From contig NZ_JAUYUS010000009.1 in NCBI RefSeq assembly GCF_030694575.1, forward strand, positions 1 to 64,000: 64,000 bases of DNA. Reading direction: 5' to 3'. Below are positions 44,174-53,952 of this stretch, in pieces. How positions within the stretch are numbered: the first letter of the stretch is position 1; every line of letters starts with the position of its first letter. The stretch is from Parvibaculum sp. Lineage in GTDB: Bacteria; Pseudomonadota; Alphaproteobacteria; Parvibaculales; Parvibaculaceae. Below the pieces are notes generated by a model. It was given only the letters and a program-made list of their open reading frames with translations. It was not told the DNA's origin and did no database searches. Position numbers and translations under genes: made by a program.

Positions 44174-44860
44174 ATGGACCTCGCGAAACCGCGCATCGAT
44201 GTCGGCCTCTTCACCACCAATCTCGAGCCGATGCTCGACTTCTGGCAGAACGAAGTCGGTCTGCCCTTCGACCATCTTCTGCCGCTTGGCGGCGGCCTGC
44301 AGCAGCATCGCCACGACCTTCTGGGGTCAGTGCTGAAAATCAACCACGCGCGCAACGCGCTGCCCGACGCATCGCCTTCCGGCTACCGGGAATTGCTGAT
44401 CGCGCGCGAAGGATTGCTCGGGCCCAAACGGCTGACCGACCCCGACGGCAATCTCGTGACACTGGTGCCACCCGGCGCCCACGGCATCGAACGGATCGGC
44501 ATTCGCCTCGGCGTCCGCGATGCCGTCGCGCATCGCCGCTTCTACGCGGTGGCGCTCGGTTTGCCCGACGTGCCGGAACGGGGTGGCGACAGCTTCATAT
44601 GCGGCGACAGCGTGATCCTGTTCGACGAGACGCCGGACGCAAGCGGCGATGCGGTCTTCGAAGGCCCCGGCTTTCGCTATATCACCATTCAGATAAGAAA
44701 CGTGGACGAGGAACATGCCGCCATCCTCGCACGCGGCGGCACGGAAGGCCGCGCGCCGCGAACGCTGGGCAAGGTGGCGCGCATCTCCTTCGTCCGCGAC
44801 CCCGACGGCAACTGGATCGAGATGTCCCAGCGCGCCTCCCTGGTCGGCGCACTGGAATGA
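44174..44860 (+). CDS. VOC-superfamily (glyoxalase-like) protein
   Basis: The 228-aa protein has two VOC half-domains (about 6-107 and 115-225). The second has IRLGVRDAVAHRRFYAVALGL and the C-terminal DPDGNWIEMSQR with a metal-binding Glu. It could be a glyoxalase, an epimerase or an extradiol dioxygenase relative; no metal-site His pair is conclusive. It is 17 bp after the thiolase gene in the same direction. Confidence 0.78.
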   Translation: MDLAKPRIDVGLFTTNLEPMLDFWQNEVGLPFDHLLPLGGGLQQHRHDLLGSVLKINHARNALPDASPSGYRELLIAREGLLGPKRLTDPDGNLVTLVPPGAHGIERIGIRLGVRDAVAHRRFYAVALGLPDVPERGGDSFICGDSVILFDETPDASGDAVFEGPGFRYITIQIRNVDEEHAAILARGGTEGRAPRTLGKVARISFVRDPDGNWIEMSQRASLVGALE

Positions 44861-44957
44861 TTTCTCGGGTACGGCTCTTCACGGGCGGGCGGACGTTCCG
44901 CTAGACTGGCCGCAGCGAAGACAAAGGCGTCCGAAGAGACGCCGCCAGGGAGATATC

Positions 44958-45566
44958 ATGCTCAAGATTTACCACGCGAAAAACACGCGCTCCGTCCGCA
45001 TCGTCTGGCTTTGCGAGGAATTGGGCATTCCCTATGAACTGCAGACGCTCAACTTCGCGCCGGCGGATCTGCAATCGGAGGCCTATCTCGCGATCCATCC
45101 GCTCGGCAAGGTACCCGCCGTGGACGAAGACGGACTGATCCTGAACGAGTCCGGCGCGATCACGCAATACCTCCTCGCCAAATACGGCAAGGGCCGGCTG
45201 GAACCGAAGCACGGCACACCCGAACACGCGAAGTTCCTGCACTGGTTCCATTTCGCCGAAGCCACCTTCATGGGTCCGCTCGGCAACATCGCGCAACACG
45301 CATTTATCCGCCCCGAAGCCGACCGCATTCCGCAGGTCGCGCAGGAGGGACAGCAGAATGCAAAGAAGATGCTGGACGTGCTGGAGAAGGAACTGACCGG
45401 CAAGAACTATGTATGCGGGTCCGAGTTTTCCGCCGCCGACATCATGCTCGGCTACGCGCTGCTTCTCTGCAAGCTGTTCGGGCTGCTGACTCCGGCTCAC
45501 CCGAATGTCAGCGCCTATTTCGGGCGCCTGAGCGAACGCCCGGCCTTTCAGAAGGCGACCGCCTGA
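44958..45566 (+). CDS. Glutathione S-transferase
   Basis: The 202-aa canonical GST has a thioredoxin domain (LKIYHAKNTRSVRIVWLCEE, HPLGKVPAVDEDGLILNESGAI) and a helical C-terminal domain (FSAADIMLGYALLL). The catalytic residue is probably Ser12 or Asn9 near NTRSVR. It conjugates glutathione to electrophiles. It sits between the VOC and TauD genes in a catabolic cluster. Confidence 0.88.
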   Translation: MLKIYHAKNTRSVRIVWLCEELGIPYELQTLNFAPADLQSEAYLAIHPLGKVPAVDEDGLILNESGAITQYLLAKYGKGRLEPKHGTPEHAKFLHWFHFAEATFMGPLGNIAQHAFIRPEADRIPQVAQEGQQNAKKMLDVLEKELTGKNYVCGSEFSAADIMLGYALLLCKLFGLLTPAHPNVSAYFGRLSERPAFQKATA

Positions 45567-45585
45567 CCGAAGGAAGGAACGTCTT

Positions 45586-46431
45586 ATGGGATACAAGACA
45601 ATCCAGGTGAAACCGATTTCCGGCGCGCTCGGCGCCGAAATCGAGGGCGTGGATCTGTCGAAGGATCTTTCCAACGAGACTTTCGACGATATCCATCAGG
45701 CTTTTCTCGATCATGTCGTGATCTTCTTTCGCGACCAGCACCTCAGCCATGAACAGCACAAGGCTTTCGGCCGGCGCTTCGGCACGCTCAACATCCATCC
45801 CTATGTGAAGGGAATGGAGGGCCACCCGGAAATCATGCGGATCGTGAAAGAGCCGGAGGATCGTATTAATTTCGGTGGCGGTTGGCATTCCGACATGTCG
45901 TTTCTGGAAGAGCCCGCGCTCGGCTCGATCCTCTATGCGAAGGAAGTGCCGCCCTATGGCGGAGACACATTGTGGGCGAACCAGTATCTCGCCTATGAGA
46001 CATTGTCGGACGGCATGAAGGCGACGCTCGAAGGCCTGAAGGCCGTGCATACGGCGAAGGGAGAATACAGCGAGCGCGGCGCCTCCGCGCAGGCGCGGAA
46101 ATCCATGGACGTGACAAGGGCAGGCGACGACACGCCGTCCTATGAGCATCCCGTGGTGCGCACGCATCCCGAAACCGGCCGAAAGGCGCTCTACGTGAAC
46201 CCGGCCTTTACCGAGAAATTCGCCGGCTGGACGAAGCGCGAGAGCCGGCCGCTTCTGAACTTCCTGTTCGAGCATTGCACACAGGAGCCCTTCACCTGCC
46301 GCTTCCGCTGGACGGCGAACGCCCTCGCCTTCTGGGACAACCGGGCCGCGCAGCACTTCGCCCTGAACGACTATCACGGTCATCGCCGACACATGGAACG
46401 CGTAACCGTAAACGGCGACCGGCCTTTCTAG
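45586..46431 (+). CDS. TauD/TfdA-family dioxygenase
   Basis: The 281-aa Fe(II)/2-oxoglutarate dioxygenase has its iron ligands in GGWHSDMSF (His101, Asp103) and a distal His with the 2OG-binding Arg in HRRHMERVTV. TauD releases sulfite from taurine and TfdA cleaves 2,4-D. The substrate here is unknown, though sulfonated or alkoxy compounds fit the neighbouring catabolic genes. It begins 19 bp after the GST stop with GGAAGGA upstream. Confidence 0.88.
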   Translation: MGYKTIQVKPISGALGAEIEGVDLSKDLSNETFDDIHQAFLDHVVIFFRDQHLSHEQHKAFGRRFGTLNIHPYVKGMEGHPEIMRIVKEPEDRINFGGGWHSDMSFLEEPALGSILYAKEVPPYGGDTLWANQYLAYETLSDGMKATLEGLKAVHTAKGEYSERGASAQARKSMDVTRAGDDTPSYEHPVVRTHPETGRKALYVNPAFTEKFAGWTKRESRPLLNFLFEHCTQEPFTCRFRWTANALAFWDNRAAQHFALNDYHGHRRHMERVTVNGDRPF

Positions 46432-46537
46432 CCCCGGGCGTCCTTGCAGAAGCCGGGTTGAAAGCAAGATTTTCCCTTGGAACCGCCGACCCGTGCGGGC
46501 ATCATCCCCATGAATCGGAACGGACGGGGGGGAAAAC

Positions 46538-47371
46538 GTGACCGGATCGTCGAAACTCATACAAAAGTTCATGCTTGTTTTGGCCGCGCTGGTGCTGATG
46601 CGAAGCCCATCAGCGATGGCCGAGGCAACCCTGCCGCCGGAGAGCGACGCGGCCGCGCGCGGGCTCGCCATCGCCGAGGAAATGGATGCCCGCGACAAGG
46701 GCTGGGGCGACGCGAAAGCGAAGCTGAAGATGGTCCTCACCAATGCGGCGGGCGACACGAGCGAGCGCGAGCTGCGCCTGATGATGCTGGAGGTGACGAC
46801 GGCAAACGAAGGCGACTGGAGCCTGATGATCTTCGACAAGCCGCGCGACATCGAGGGCACGGCGCTGCTGACCTATGCCCATGTGACGGCGCCCGACGAC
46901 CAGTGGCTCTACCTGCCCGCCGTGAAGCGCGTGAAGCGCATTTCGTCGGCCAACAAGTCCGGACCTTTCGTCGGCAGCGAGTTCGCCTTCGAGGATCTTG
47001 CGGCGCAGGAGGTCGGCAAGTTCACTTACCGGTGGCTGCGCGATGAACCCTGCGGAACGCTGACCTGTCATGTCGTCGATCGCGTGCCGACCTATGAAGG
47101 CTCGGGCTACACGCGCCAGACCGTGTGGATCGACACCACCGACTACCTTTTGCGCAAGACGGACTACTACGACCGGAAGGGAAGCCTGCTCAAGACGCTC
47201 GATTTCGGCGAATACAAAAGCTATCTCCACGGTATCTGGCGTCCGCTCGACCTCGAAATGGCAAACCACGAAACGGGCAAGAAGACGAAACTCGTCTGGG
47301 AGAGCTACGAATTCAAAACAGGGTTAACGGAGAGTGACTTCTCGACGGCGAGCCTCGAAAGAGCGCGCTGA
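46538..47371 (+). CDS. Outer membrane lipoprotein-sorting (LolA-like) protein
   Basis: The 277-aa exported protein has a signal peptide (LIQKFMLVLAALVLMRSPSAMA). The PF17131-like domain shows the patterns LYLPAVKRVKRISSANKSGPFVGSEF and TRQTVWIDTTDYLLRKTDYYDR. Such LolA-fold proteins usually partner MmpL/RND exporters that move lipids. The GTG start at 46538 follows GGGGGG. A barrel protein follows 78 bp downstream, and the RND pump beyond is convergent rather than co-transcribed. Confidence 0.83.
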   Translation: MTGSSKLIQKFMLVLAALVLMRSPSAMAEATLPPESDAAARGLAIAEEMDARDKGWGDAKAKLKMVLTNAAGDTSERELRLMMLEVTTANEGDWSLMIFDKPRDIEGTALLTYAHVTAPDDQWLYLPAVKRVKRISSANKSGPFVGSEFAFEDLAAQEVGKFTYRWLRDEPCGTLTCHVVDRVPTYEGSGYTRQTVWIDTTDYLLRKTDYYDRKGSLLKTLDFGEYKSYLHGIWRPLDLEMANHETGKKTKLVWESYEFKTGLTESDFSTASLERAR

Positions 47372-47449
47372 GGGCGGCCGCGCGTTCGCGGAAGGTTAAG
47401 ACAGGTTACGTAGAATAGTTGCTTCGGTTGCGTTGCAGGGTTTGGTGCG

Positions 47450-48673
47450 GTGGCGGGCGCGAGTTCAATAGCGGGGCGCAGAGCTCTGTTTCTTTTCATT
47501 TCGTCGGTCCTGACCGTGCCCGGCGCGGTCCGCGCCGGCGATTTCGAGTTGCGCGGTTCGATCGAACCGGAACTGCGCGTCTTTTCGGAAAGCCCCTCGA
47601 GCCGGGATCAGCGCGATACGACGCTCTCCATTTCAGGTGAGGCCACCGCCAAATATCTCTGGGACAATGACGACCAGTCCTTCGTCTTCACACCCTTCGC
47701 GCGTCTCGATCAGCGCGATAGCCGCCGCAGCCATTGGGACATTCGCGAGGCGCGCTACGCGCTCTATGCCGGCAAGTGGGAATTCCGCCTCGGCATCGAC
47801 AAGGTCTTCTGGGGCGTCACCGAAGCGGTGCATCTCGTCGATGTGGTGAACCAGACGGACCTTCTTGAAGATCCCATCAAACAGGAAGTGAAGCTCGGAC
47901 AGCCGATGCTGCGCATCCGGACCGTGCAGGACTTCGGCACGTTCGATGCGTTCCTGCTTCCCTATTTCCGCGAACGAACCTTCCCGGGAAGGAGCGGCCG
48001 GCCGGCGACGGATATCCCCGTCGACACCCACCTCGCAACATACGAAAGCAGCGCCGGGGACCGGCACACGGATTTTGCCGGCCGCTACAGCAATACGCTC
48101 GGTGCAATCGACCTGGGGCTCGGTTACTTCCAGGGAACGGCGCGCGATCCGATTTTGCAGCCCGCGCTAAACGGCGGCGGCAATCTCGTGCTGGCGCCGT
48201 TCTACCCGCAAATGAAACAGGCCTCGCTCGACCTTCAGGCGACGGTCGGCGCATGGCTCTACAAGCTCGAAGGCTTCGGGCGTCGCGAACTTGGCGACAA
48301 CTATGCTGCCGCGACCGGTGGCATCGAATACACGTTCTACGGCGCCTTCGGCAGCGAAGGAGACCTGGGTACCGTAGTCGAGTACAGCTACGACAGCCGC
48401 GGCATGAACCAGCGAAATCCCTATCAGAACGATGCATTCTTCGCCCTGCGCTGGGGTGCGAATGACACCGCCTCGACAAGCATGCTTGGCGGCATCGCCG
48501 TCGATACGGAAACGGGAGCCCTCGGATTCCGCTTTCGCGGCGAACGCCGCATCGCGGAGGATTATCGCCTCTCCATCGAAGCCTATGCTTTCAGTCACGT
48601 GCCGCCACGCGATCCGGTCTACAGCGTAGCCGACGACGACTACGTGCAGATCGGCATCGCCCGCTTCTTCTGA
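47450..48673 (+). CDS. Outer-membrane beta-barrel protein
   Basis: The 407-aa product has a signal peptide (about 1-29, ending AGDFELRG). It then has alternating amphipathic strands rich in Tyr, Arg and Asp (YALYAGKWEFRLGIDKVFWG, LRIRTVQDFGTFDAFLLPYF) and ends in QIGIARFF, the C-terminal Phe of Bam-dependent barrels. It resembles DUF1302-type proteins that accompany LolA-like and RND lipid or hydrocarbon exporters. The GTG at 47450 is the first start before the signal. Confidence 0.75.
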   Translation: MAGASSIAGRRALFLFISSVLTVPGAVRAGDFELRGSIEPELRVFSESPSSRDQRDTTLSISGEATAKYLWDNDDQSFVFTPFARLDQRDSRRSHWDIREARYALYAGKWEFRLGIDKVFWGVTEAVHLVDVVNQTDLLEDPIKQEVKLGQPMLRIRTVQDFGTFDAFLLPYFRERTFPGRSGRPATDIPVDTHLATYESSAGDRHTDFAGRYSNTLGAIDLGLGYFQGTARDPILQPALNGGGNLVLAPFYPQMKQASLDLQATVGAWLYKLEGFGRRELGDNYAAATGGIEYTFYGAFGSEGDLGTVVEYSYDSRGMNQRNPYQNDAFFALRWGANDTASTSMLGGIAVDTETGALGFRFRGERRIAEDYRLSIEAYAFSHVPPRDPVYSVADDDYVQIGIARFF

Positions 48674-48688
48674 TCCAGGCCTCCGACG

Positions 48689-51600
48689 TCACTCGGCCGG
48701 CGCATGCGACACGCGGGCAGCCTTGGCCGCGACCCGCCGCTCCCGCGCGCCGGCGATCAGAAGATAGACCGTCGGCACCACGAAGAGCGTCAGCAAGGTG
48801 CCGAAGCTGATGCCGCCAACAATCACGAGACCGATGGAACGGCGGCTTTCCGCGCCGGCCCCGCTCGCTAGAGCCAGCGGGAGAGCGCCCAGCACCATCG
48901 CGCCCGTCGTCATCAGAATGGGCCGAAGCCGAAGCCCCGCCGCTTCCACGACAGCCTCGTAAACCGAATGACCTTTCGCCCGCAGCTGGTTCGAGAATTC
49001 CACGATGAGAATGCCGTGCTTGCTGATGAGCCCGACCAGCGTGATGAGACCGACCTGACTGTAGATATTGAGCGTGGTGTTGGTGAGGAACAGCAGCAGC
49101 AGGGCGCCGGCAAGCGACAGCGGCACGCTGACCAGAATGATCAACGGATCGACAAAGCTTTCGAACTGCGCCGCCAGCACCAGATAGATGAAGAGCAGCG
49201 CCAGAACGAACGTAACGGCGATGGCGCCGGAGGATTTCACGAATTCGCGAAGCTGGCCGTCCACATCGGTCTGCGCATTGGACGGGAGAAGCCGCGCCGC
49301 GGCATCGTCGAGAAAATTCAGCGCCTGCCCCATGGAATAGCCCGGCGCCAGATTGGCCGAAATCGTGGCGGCACGAAGCTGGTTGAAACGGTTGAGCGAA
49401 TTGGGTGCAACGCTTTCGTTCACGGTCAGAAGATTGGAAAGCTGCACCATCTCGCCGCCCCCGCCACGCACATAAATATTGCTGATATCGCCGGGCGTGC
49501 GCCGCTCCTCATCTCCCACCTGCACGATCACATCGTACTGCTGGCCGCCTTGTTCGTAGCGGGTGATCTGACGGCCGCCGAGCAGCGTTTCGAGCGTCCG
49601 GCCGACGGTCGAAACGTCGATGCCCGCATCGACCACCTTGCTCCTGTTGACCTGAATATCGAGCTGGGGCTTTTGCAGCTTCAGGTTCGAATCCGGATTG
49701 ACGAAGCCCGGATTATTCCGGACCTCGTTCATCATCAGTTCGACATAGTGATCGAGTTCTTCATAAGTACCCGACGCCTGAATCACATATTCGACAGGCT
49801 GCGAACGGCCGCTCTGGCCGAGTGACGGCGGGTTGACCCCGAAGGCGAGAATGCCGGGGATGCGCGCAAGCTTCGGCTGGATCTCGTTGACGATTTCCTG
49901 TTGCGTGCGCGAGCGTTCGCTCCAATGCACCAGACGCGAGAACGACACGAGGTCGGTGATTTGCGGAAAGCCAGAGACGACGAGATAGCCCGCGACTTCC
50001 GGAATATCGATATAGATACTTTCGATCTGCTTCGCATAGCGCGCGGAGAATTCGAGCGTCGCTCCCTGCGGTGCCTGCCCGACGACGAGCAGCGTACCGC
50101 GATCCTCGACAGGCGCCAGCTCCTGCTGCAGCAGAAAGAAGAGCCCGACACAGGAAAGGGCAACGGCGGCAGCAATGCCGACAATGACGCGGTTCATGGC
50201 GAGCGCACGCCCGAGCATCCGCTTGTAGCCTGCATCGATCTTGTCGAGCTGAGTGCTCAGCCAGCGCTGAATTCTGCCCTCGTTCACCTCATGCCGGAGC
50301 AGCTTGGAACAGAGCATCGGCGTCAGCGTCAGAGCGACGAAACCGGAAACGACGACGGTGCCTGCAAGGGTAAGCGCGAATTCGAGGAAGAGCTTGCCCG
50401 TCCTGCCTTCGGCGAAACCGACAGGCGCGTAGACCGCCGCAAGTGTCAGCGTCATCGCGATGACCGCGAAAGTGATTTCCTTCGAGCCCGCGATGGCGGC
50501 ATCGAACGGCGTCATCCCCTCTTCGATATGCCGGTATATGTTTTCCAGCATCACGATGGCGTCGTCGACCACGAGGCCGATGGCAAGCACCATCGCCAGC
50601 AGCGTCAGCGTGTTGATGCTGAAACCAAGCATCAGCATGATCGCGAAGCTGGTAATCAGCGAAATCGGGATCGTGACGACCGGAATGAAGGAGGCCCGCA
50701 GCGTCCGCAGGAACACGAAGATAACGAGCACGACCAGTACGATCGCCTCGCCGATCGTCTCGTAAACCGATGAAATGGATTCCGCGATGAAGATCGACGT
50801 GTCGTAGCCGACCGCGGAGGACATGCCGACCGGCAGCGTCGGCGCCAGATCTTCAAGCGCCCGGCGCACGCCTGCCGCCACTTCCAGCGGGTTCGCCGTT
50901 GCCTGCTTCACGACACCGAGCGAAATCGAGGTCTCTCCGTTGTAGGTCGCGGATCGCCTTATGTTGGCAGCGGCCACCTCGACGCGCGCAACCTGCGCCA
51001 GCCGAACCTGAAACCCGCCAGCCTGCTTGACGATGATGTTCTCGAACTCTTCCGGCGTCTGCAGGGCCGTTTTCGCCAGCACCGTGAACTCGCGGTCGAG
51101 GCTTTCGATGCGTCCCGATGGAATTTCCGCATTCTGGGCGCGGATCGCATTCTCGACGTCCTGCACCGTAAGGTTGTAGGCGGCAAGACGCAGGCGGTCG
51201 ATCCATATCCGCATGGAATATTCGCGGCCGCCGAAAATGCTCACCTGTGCAACACCGGGCTGGTTCTGCAGCCGGTCCGTCACGATACGATCGAGATAAT
51301 CGGTGATTTCCAGCGCCGACATGCGGTCGCTCTTGAAAGCGATATACATGATCGGCTGCGCGTCGGCTTCCACCTTCGCGATGATCGGCTCATCGACATC
51401 GTCCGGCAGCAGTCCGCGCGCGCGTCCCACGCGGTCACGCACGTCGCTCGCCGCCACGTCGGGGTCCGTCTCGAGCGTGAACCGTGCCGTCACCTGGCTC
51501 TCTTCCGGGCGGCTCGCGGAAGAGAGAACCTCGATACCCTCGATACCGGCCATCGAATCTTCAAGCGGCTGCGTCACCTCCCGTTCGACGACGGAGGCGC

Positions 51601-51763
51601 TCGCCCCGCGATAGACAGTCGTAACCGTAACGACGGGTTCGTCGATCGCCGGATACTCGCGCACCGAGAGCCGGTCGTAAGAGACCAGCCCGAGAAGCAT
51701 CAGGATCAGACTGACCACGGTCGCGAAGACCGGGCGGCGAATGAAAAGCTCTGAAATATTCAT
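48689..51763 (-). CDS. RND efflux pump permease (AcrB-type)
   Basis: The 1024-aa HAE1-family pump begins MNISELFIRRPVFATVVSLI. It has the PAIDEPVVTV porter start, helix 4 with the AIGLVVDDAIVMLENI proton-relay Asp pair, two large periplasmic loops and the second repeat near the end (LITLVGLISKHGILIVEFSN). It exports drugs, solvents or lipids with a TolC-type channel not present here. The membrane fusion protein gene lies 24 bp upstream in the same operon. Confidence 0.92.
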   Translation of the reverse strand: MNISELFIRRPVFATVVSLILMLLGLVSYDRLSVREYPAIDEPVVTVTTVYRGASASVVEREVTQPLEDSMAGIEGIEVLSSASRPEESQVTARFTLETDPDVAASDVRDRVGRARGLLPDDVDEPIIAKVEADAQPIMYIAFKSDRMSALEITDYLDRIVTDRLQNQPGVAQVSIFGGREYSMRIWIDRLRLAAYNLTVQDVENAIRAQNAEIPSGRIESLDREFTVLAKTALQTPEEFENIIVKQAGGFQVRLAQVARVEVAAANIRRSATYNGETSISLGVVKQATANPLEVAAGVRRALEDLAPTLPVGMSSAVGYDTSIFIAESISSVYETIGEAIVLVVLVIFVFLRTLRASFIPVVTIPISLITSFAIMLMLGFSINTLTLLAMVLAIGLVVDDAIVMLENIYRHIEEGMTPFDAAIAGSKEITFAVIAMTLTLAAVYAPVGFAEGRTGKLFLEFALTLAGTVVVSGFVALTLTPMLCSKLLRHEVNEGRIQRWLSTQLDKIDAGYKRMLGRALAMNRVIVGIAAAVALSCVGLFFLLQQELAPVEDRGTLLVVGQAPQGATLEFSARYAKQIESIYIDIPEVAGYLVVSGFPQITDLVSFSRLVHWSERSRTQQEIVNEIQPKLARIPGILAFGVNPPSLGQSGRSQPVEYVIQASGTYEELDHYVELMMNEVRNNPGFVNPDSNLKLQKPQLDIQVNRSKVVDAGIDVSTVGRTLETLLGGRQITRYEQGGQQYDVIVQVGDEERRTPGDISNIYVRGGGGEMVQLSNLLTVNESVAPNSLNRFNQLRAATISANLAPGYSMGQALNFLDDAAARLLPSNAQTDVDGQLREFVKSSGAIAVTFVLALLFIYLVLAAQFESFVDPLIILVSVPLSLAGALLLLFLTNTTLNIYSQVGLITLVGLISKHGILIVEFSNQLRAKGHSVYEAVVEAAGLRLRPILMTTGAMVLGALPLALASGAGAESRRSIGLVIVGGISFGTLLTLFVVPTVYLLIAGARERRVAAKAARVSHAPAE

Positions 51764-51787
51764 GGCGCCCGCTTTCCCCTTCGCTCT

Positions 51788-52903
51788 CTATTCGCCCCCG
51801 GCAGCGGCTTCAGCAGCACCGGCGTCCCCCGCCTGCGGCGACGGCACCGGCTCGACGGGTGCGCCGTCCCGCACCTTGAGCTGACCGGCAACGATGACCG
51901 TCTCGCCCGCTTCCAGGCCGGATACGATCTCGACCTTGCCCGGCAGGCGCTCGCCGGTTCCGATTTCCTTCATTTTGGCGTGGCCTTCCACGACGACGAA
52001 CACCGCTTTCGCGCCCGTCGGCGACGTCACGATGGCCGCCTCCGGCAGGACGATCGATGTTCGCGTCTCGGTCACGATCTCCACCCGGCCGAAAAGACCG
52101 GGGCGCAGCGTTCCGTCCTCGTTCGCCAACAATGCGCGCGCGCTGAGGGCGCGGCCCTCGGTACTCACGACCGGATCGACAGCGCTGATGACCCCTTTGT
52201 AGGCCTTGCCCGGATTCGCATCGAACACCACATGCACCTCCTGACCCTTGCGGATCTGGGTGAGGAATACCTCCGACACGCTGAAGTCGATCCGAAGATT
52301 GTCCACATCCGCGAGCGTCGCGATGGGCTGCCCTGCCGTCAGATACTGTCCGAGGCTGACCTGCCGCAATCCAATGATCCCGGGAAAGGGCGCCGTGATC
52401 GTTGCCTTGTCGAGTGCAGACTTCGCGGCCGCAACCTCGGCTTCCGCCGATTTGAAATCGTTCAGCGCCTCGTCGCGCGCGCGCGCGGTGCCCGAGCCCT
52501 GCTTCACCAGTTGTTCGGCGCGCTGATAATTGGCGCGGGTAAGCGTGAGACGTGCCTCCGCCTGCATCAGGCGCGCCGTCAGGTCCTTGTCGTCGATCGT
52601 GATGACCAGGTCGCCCGCTTCCATCCGCTGACCGTCGGTGAAATCGATGCTCGTGACTATGCCTGTGATTTCCGGCGTGATCGTGATCGCCTGATCCGCC
52701 TGCAGCGTGCCGAGAGCCGCCACTTTTACAGTAACGGGCTCCATCGTCGCATCGACAACCTCGACCACGGGCGGCGGGAAGCTGCCGTGCCCCTGCTGCC
52801 CGGCGAGTCGCGCATAGACGAGATAGACAAAGCCAAGCACGGCAACGCCAGCTATCGCGCCAATTATCAGTGTACGCGGAGGAAGCTCTCTCAAGGACTG
52901 CAT
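51788..52903 (-). CDS. RND periplasmic adaptor (HlyD/MFP family)
   Basis: The 371-aa adaptor has an N-terminal membrane helix (IIGAIAGVAVLGFVYLVYA) and a barrel-sandwich/lipoyl segment (VKVAALGTLQADQAITITPE, DGQRMEAGDLVITIDD). An alpha-hairpin (ARLTLTRANYQRAEQLVKQG) follows, then the beta-barrel domain. It bridges the pump to an outer-membrane channel. It has no lipobox. First gene of the operon with the pump. Confidence 0.9.
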   Translation of the reverse strand: MQSLRELPPRTLIIGAIAGVAVLGFVYLVYARLAGQQGHGSFPPPVVEVVDATMEPVTVKVAALGTLQADQAITITPEITGIVTSIDFTDGQRMEAGDLVITIDDKDLTARLMQAEARLTLTRANYQRAEQLVKQGSGTARARDEALNDFKSAEAEVAAAKSALDKATITAPFPGIIGLRQVSLGQYLTAGQPIATLADVDNLRIDFSVSEVFLTQIRKGQEVHVVFDANPGKAYKGVISAVDPVVSTEGRALSARALLANEDGTLRPGLFGRVEIVTETRTSIVLPEAAIVTSPTGAKAVFVVVEGHAKMKEIGTGERLPGKVEIVSGLEAGETVIVAGQLKVRDGAPVEPVPSPQAGDAGAAEAAAGGE

Positions 52904-53095
52904 GGATGTCGCTCTCTGGGCTTTAACTCACCTCACGGCGGCAGCCCATTGTATCTATCTGCGGCTGGGGCGGCGCCGCTTCGAGGCGATACCGCAAGCT
53001 ACCTGAAATAGGTCATTTACACCGGCAGGAAAATGGCAATTTGCCAGCATATCCGCACAATTTGGCCGACGCCGCGGGGGCTGTCGGAATGGCAA

Positions 53096-53170
53096 TGGTG
53101 GGCGTGACAGGGATTGAACCTGTGACCCCTTCGATGTCAACGAAGTGCTCTCCCGCTGAGCTACACGCCC
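53096..53170 (-). tRNA. tRNA-Val (anticodon GAC)
   Basis: The minus strand folds to a full cloverleaf: acceptor GGGCGTG with CACGCCC, D arm TAGCTCAGCGGGAGAGC, anticodon stem CTTCG/CGAAG with loop TTGACAT (GAC), T arm GGTTCAATCCC, and an encoded ACCA 3-prime end. Confidence 0.97.
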
Positions 53171-53235
53171 ATTGCCATTCGGAAGGCGGGGCGCGGTCGT
53201 GCCCCGCCGGCACGGATGAAGTGCCGAAGGCCGTT

Positions 53236-53264
53236 CGTATATCTAGGATAAACCGCAAAGACAA
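53236..53264 (-). promoter_or_regulatory. Promoter of tRNA-Val
   Basis: On the minus strand TTGTCT (53264-53259) and TATACG (53241-53236) are spaced 17 bp apart, about 60 bp before the mature tRNA. Confidence 0.5.
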
Positions 53265-53291
53265 GCCGGAAACGGCGCCGCAAAACGCCCC

Positions 53292-53654
53292 TCAGGCGGC
53301 CGCCATCAGCCGGTCCACCTCGGCCACCAGATCGCGCAGGTGGAAAGGCTTGGAAAGAACCTTTGCATCCCGCGGCGCCGCCACCTCCGGATTGAGCGCA
53401 ACGGCGGCAAAACCGGTGATGAACATGATCTTGAGGGTTGGATCGAGCTCTGCCGCCAGACGCGCCAGTTCGATGCCGTCCATTTCGGGCATAACGATAT
53501 CGGTCAGCAGGATGTCGAAGATGTCCTGTTTCAGGCAGCCATGCGCTTCGTCGCCCTTGCCGAAAGAGACGACCTCATGGCCGGCATTTTCAAGCGCCTT
53601 GGACAGAAAACGGCGCATGGATTCATCATCTTCGGCAAGGAGAATTCGTGCCAT
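53292..53654 (-). CDS. cpdR: CpdR-type single-domain response regulator
   Basis: The 120-aa receiver-only protein begins MARILLAEDDESMRRFLSKALENAGHEVV, almost the CpdR signature. It has phosphoacceptor Asp52 in LLTDIVMPEMDG and Lys in VLSKPFHLRDL. Unphosphorylated CpdR primes ClpXP for degrading CtrA and other cell-cycle proteins; CckA/ChpT phosphorylation blocks this. It is divergent from the N-formylglutamate amidohydrolase gene, as in many rhizobial genomes. Confidence 0.9.
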   Translation of the reverse strand: MARILLAEDDESMRRFLSKALENAGHEVVSFGKGDEAHGCLKQDIFDILLTDIVMPEMDGIELARLAAELDPTLKIMFITGFAAVALNPEVAAPRDAKVLSKPFHLRDLVAEVDRLMAAA

Positions 53655-53952
53655 TGGCCCAGCCCAGTCGATCTTTAGTGTGCCCCACCAGTCCGAACGG
53701 CGCTCCCCTGAGGGAAGGCTCGATTCGTAACGCCAGCTTAGGGCGCGACGGGTAAACAGGATATGAACCAGGGGCCGCGCCGGCCGCTGTTTCTCTTTAA
53801 ATTGCAGGGGGAGGTCCGTAGGGAAGGCATATAGCGGGAACCTGCCCTTTTTCAGCCCTCGGTCGCCCCCGGGGAAGAAGCCATGCTATGCTTCCCCAAA
53901 GCGCACTTCGAGCGCCGTCATCTCGACACAGGCAGTTCGGCGACCCTCCCAG

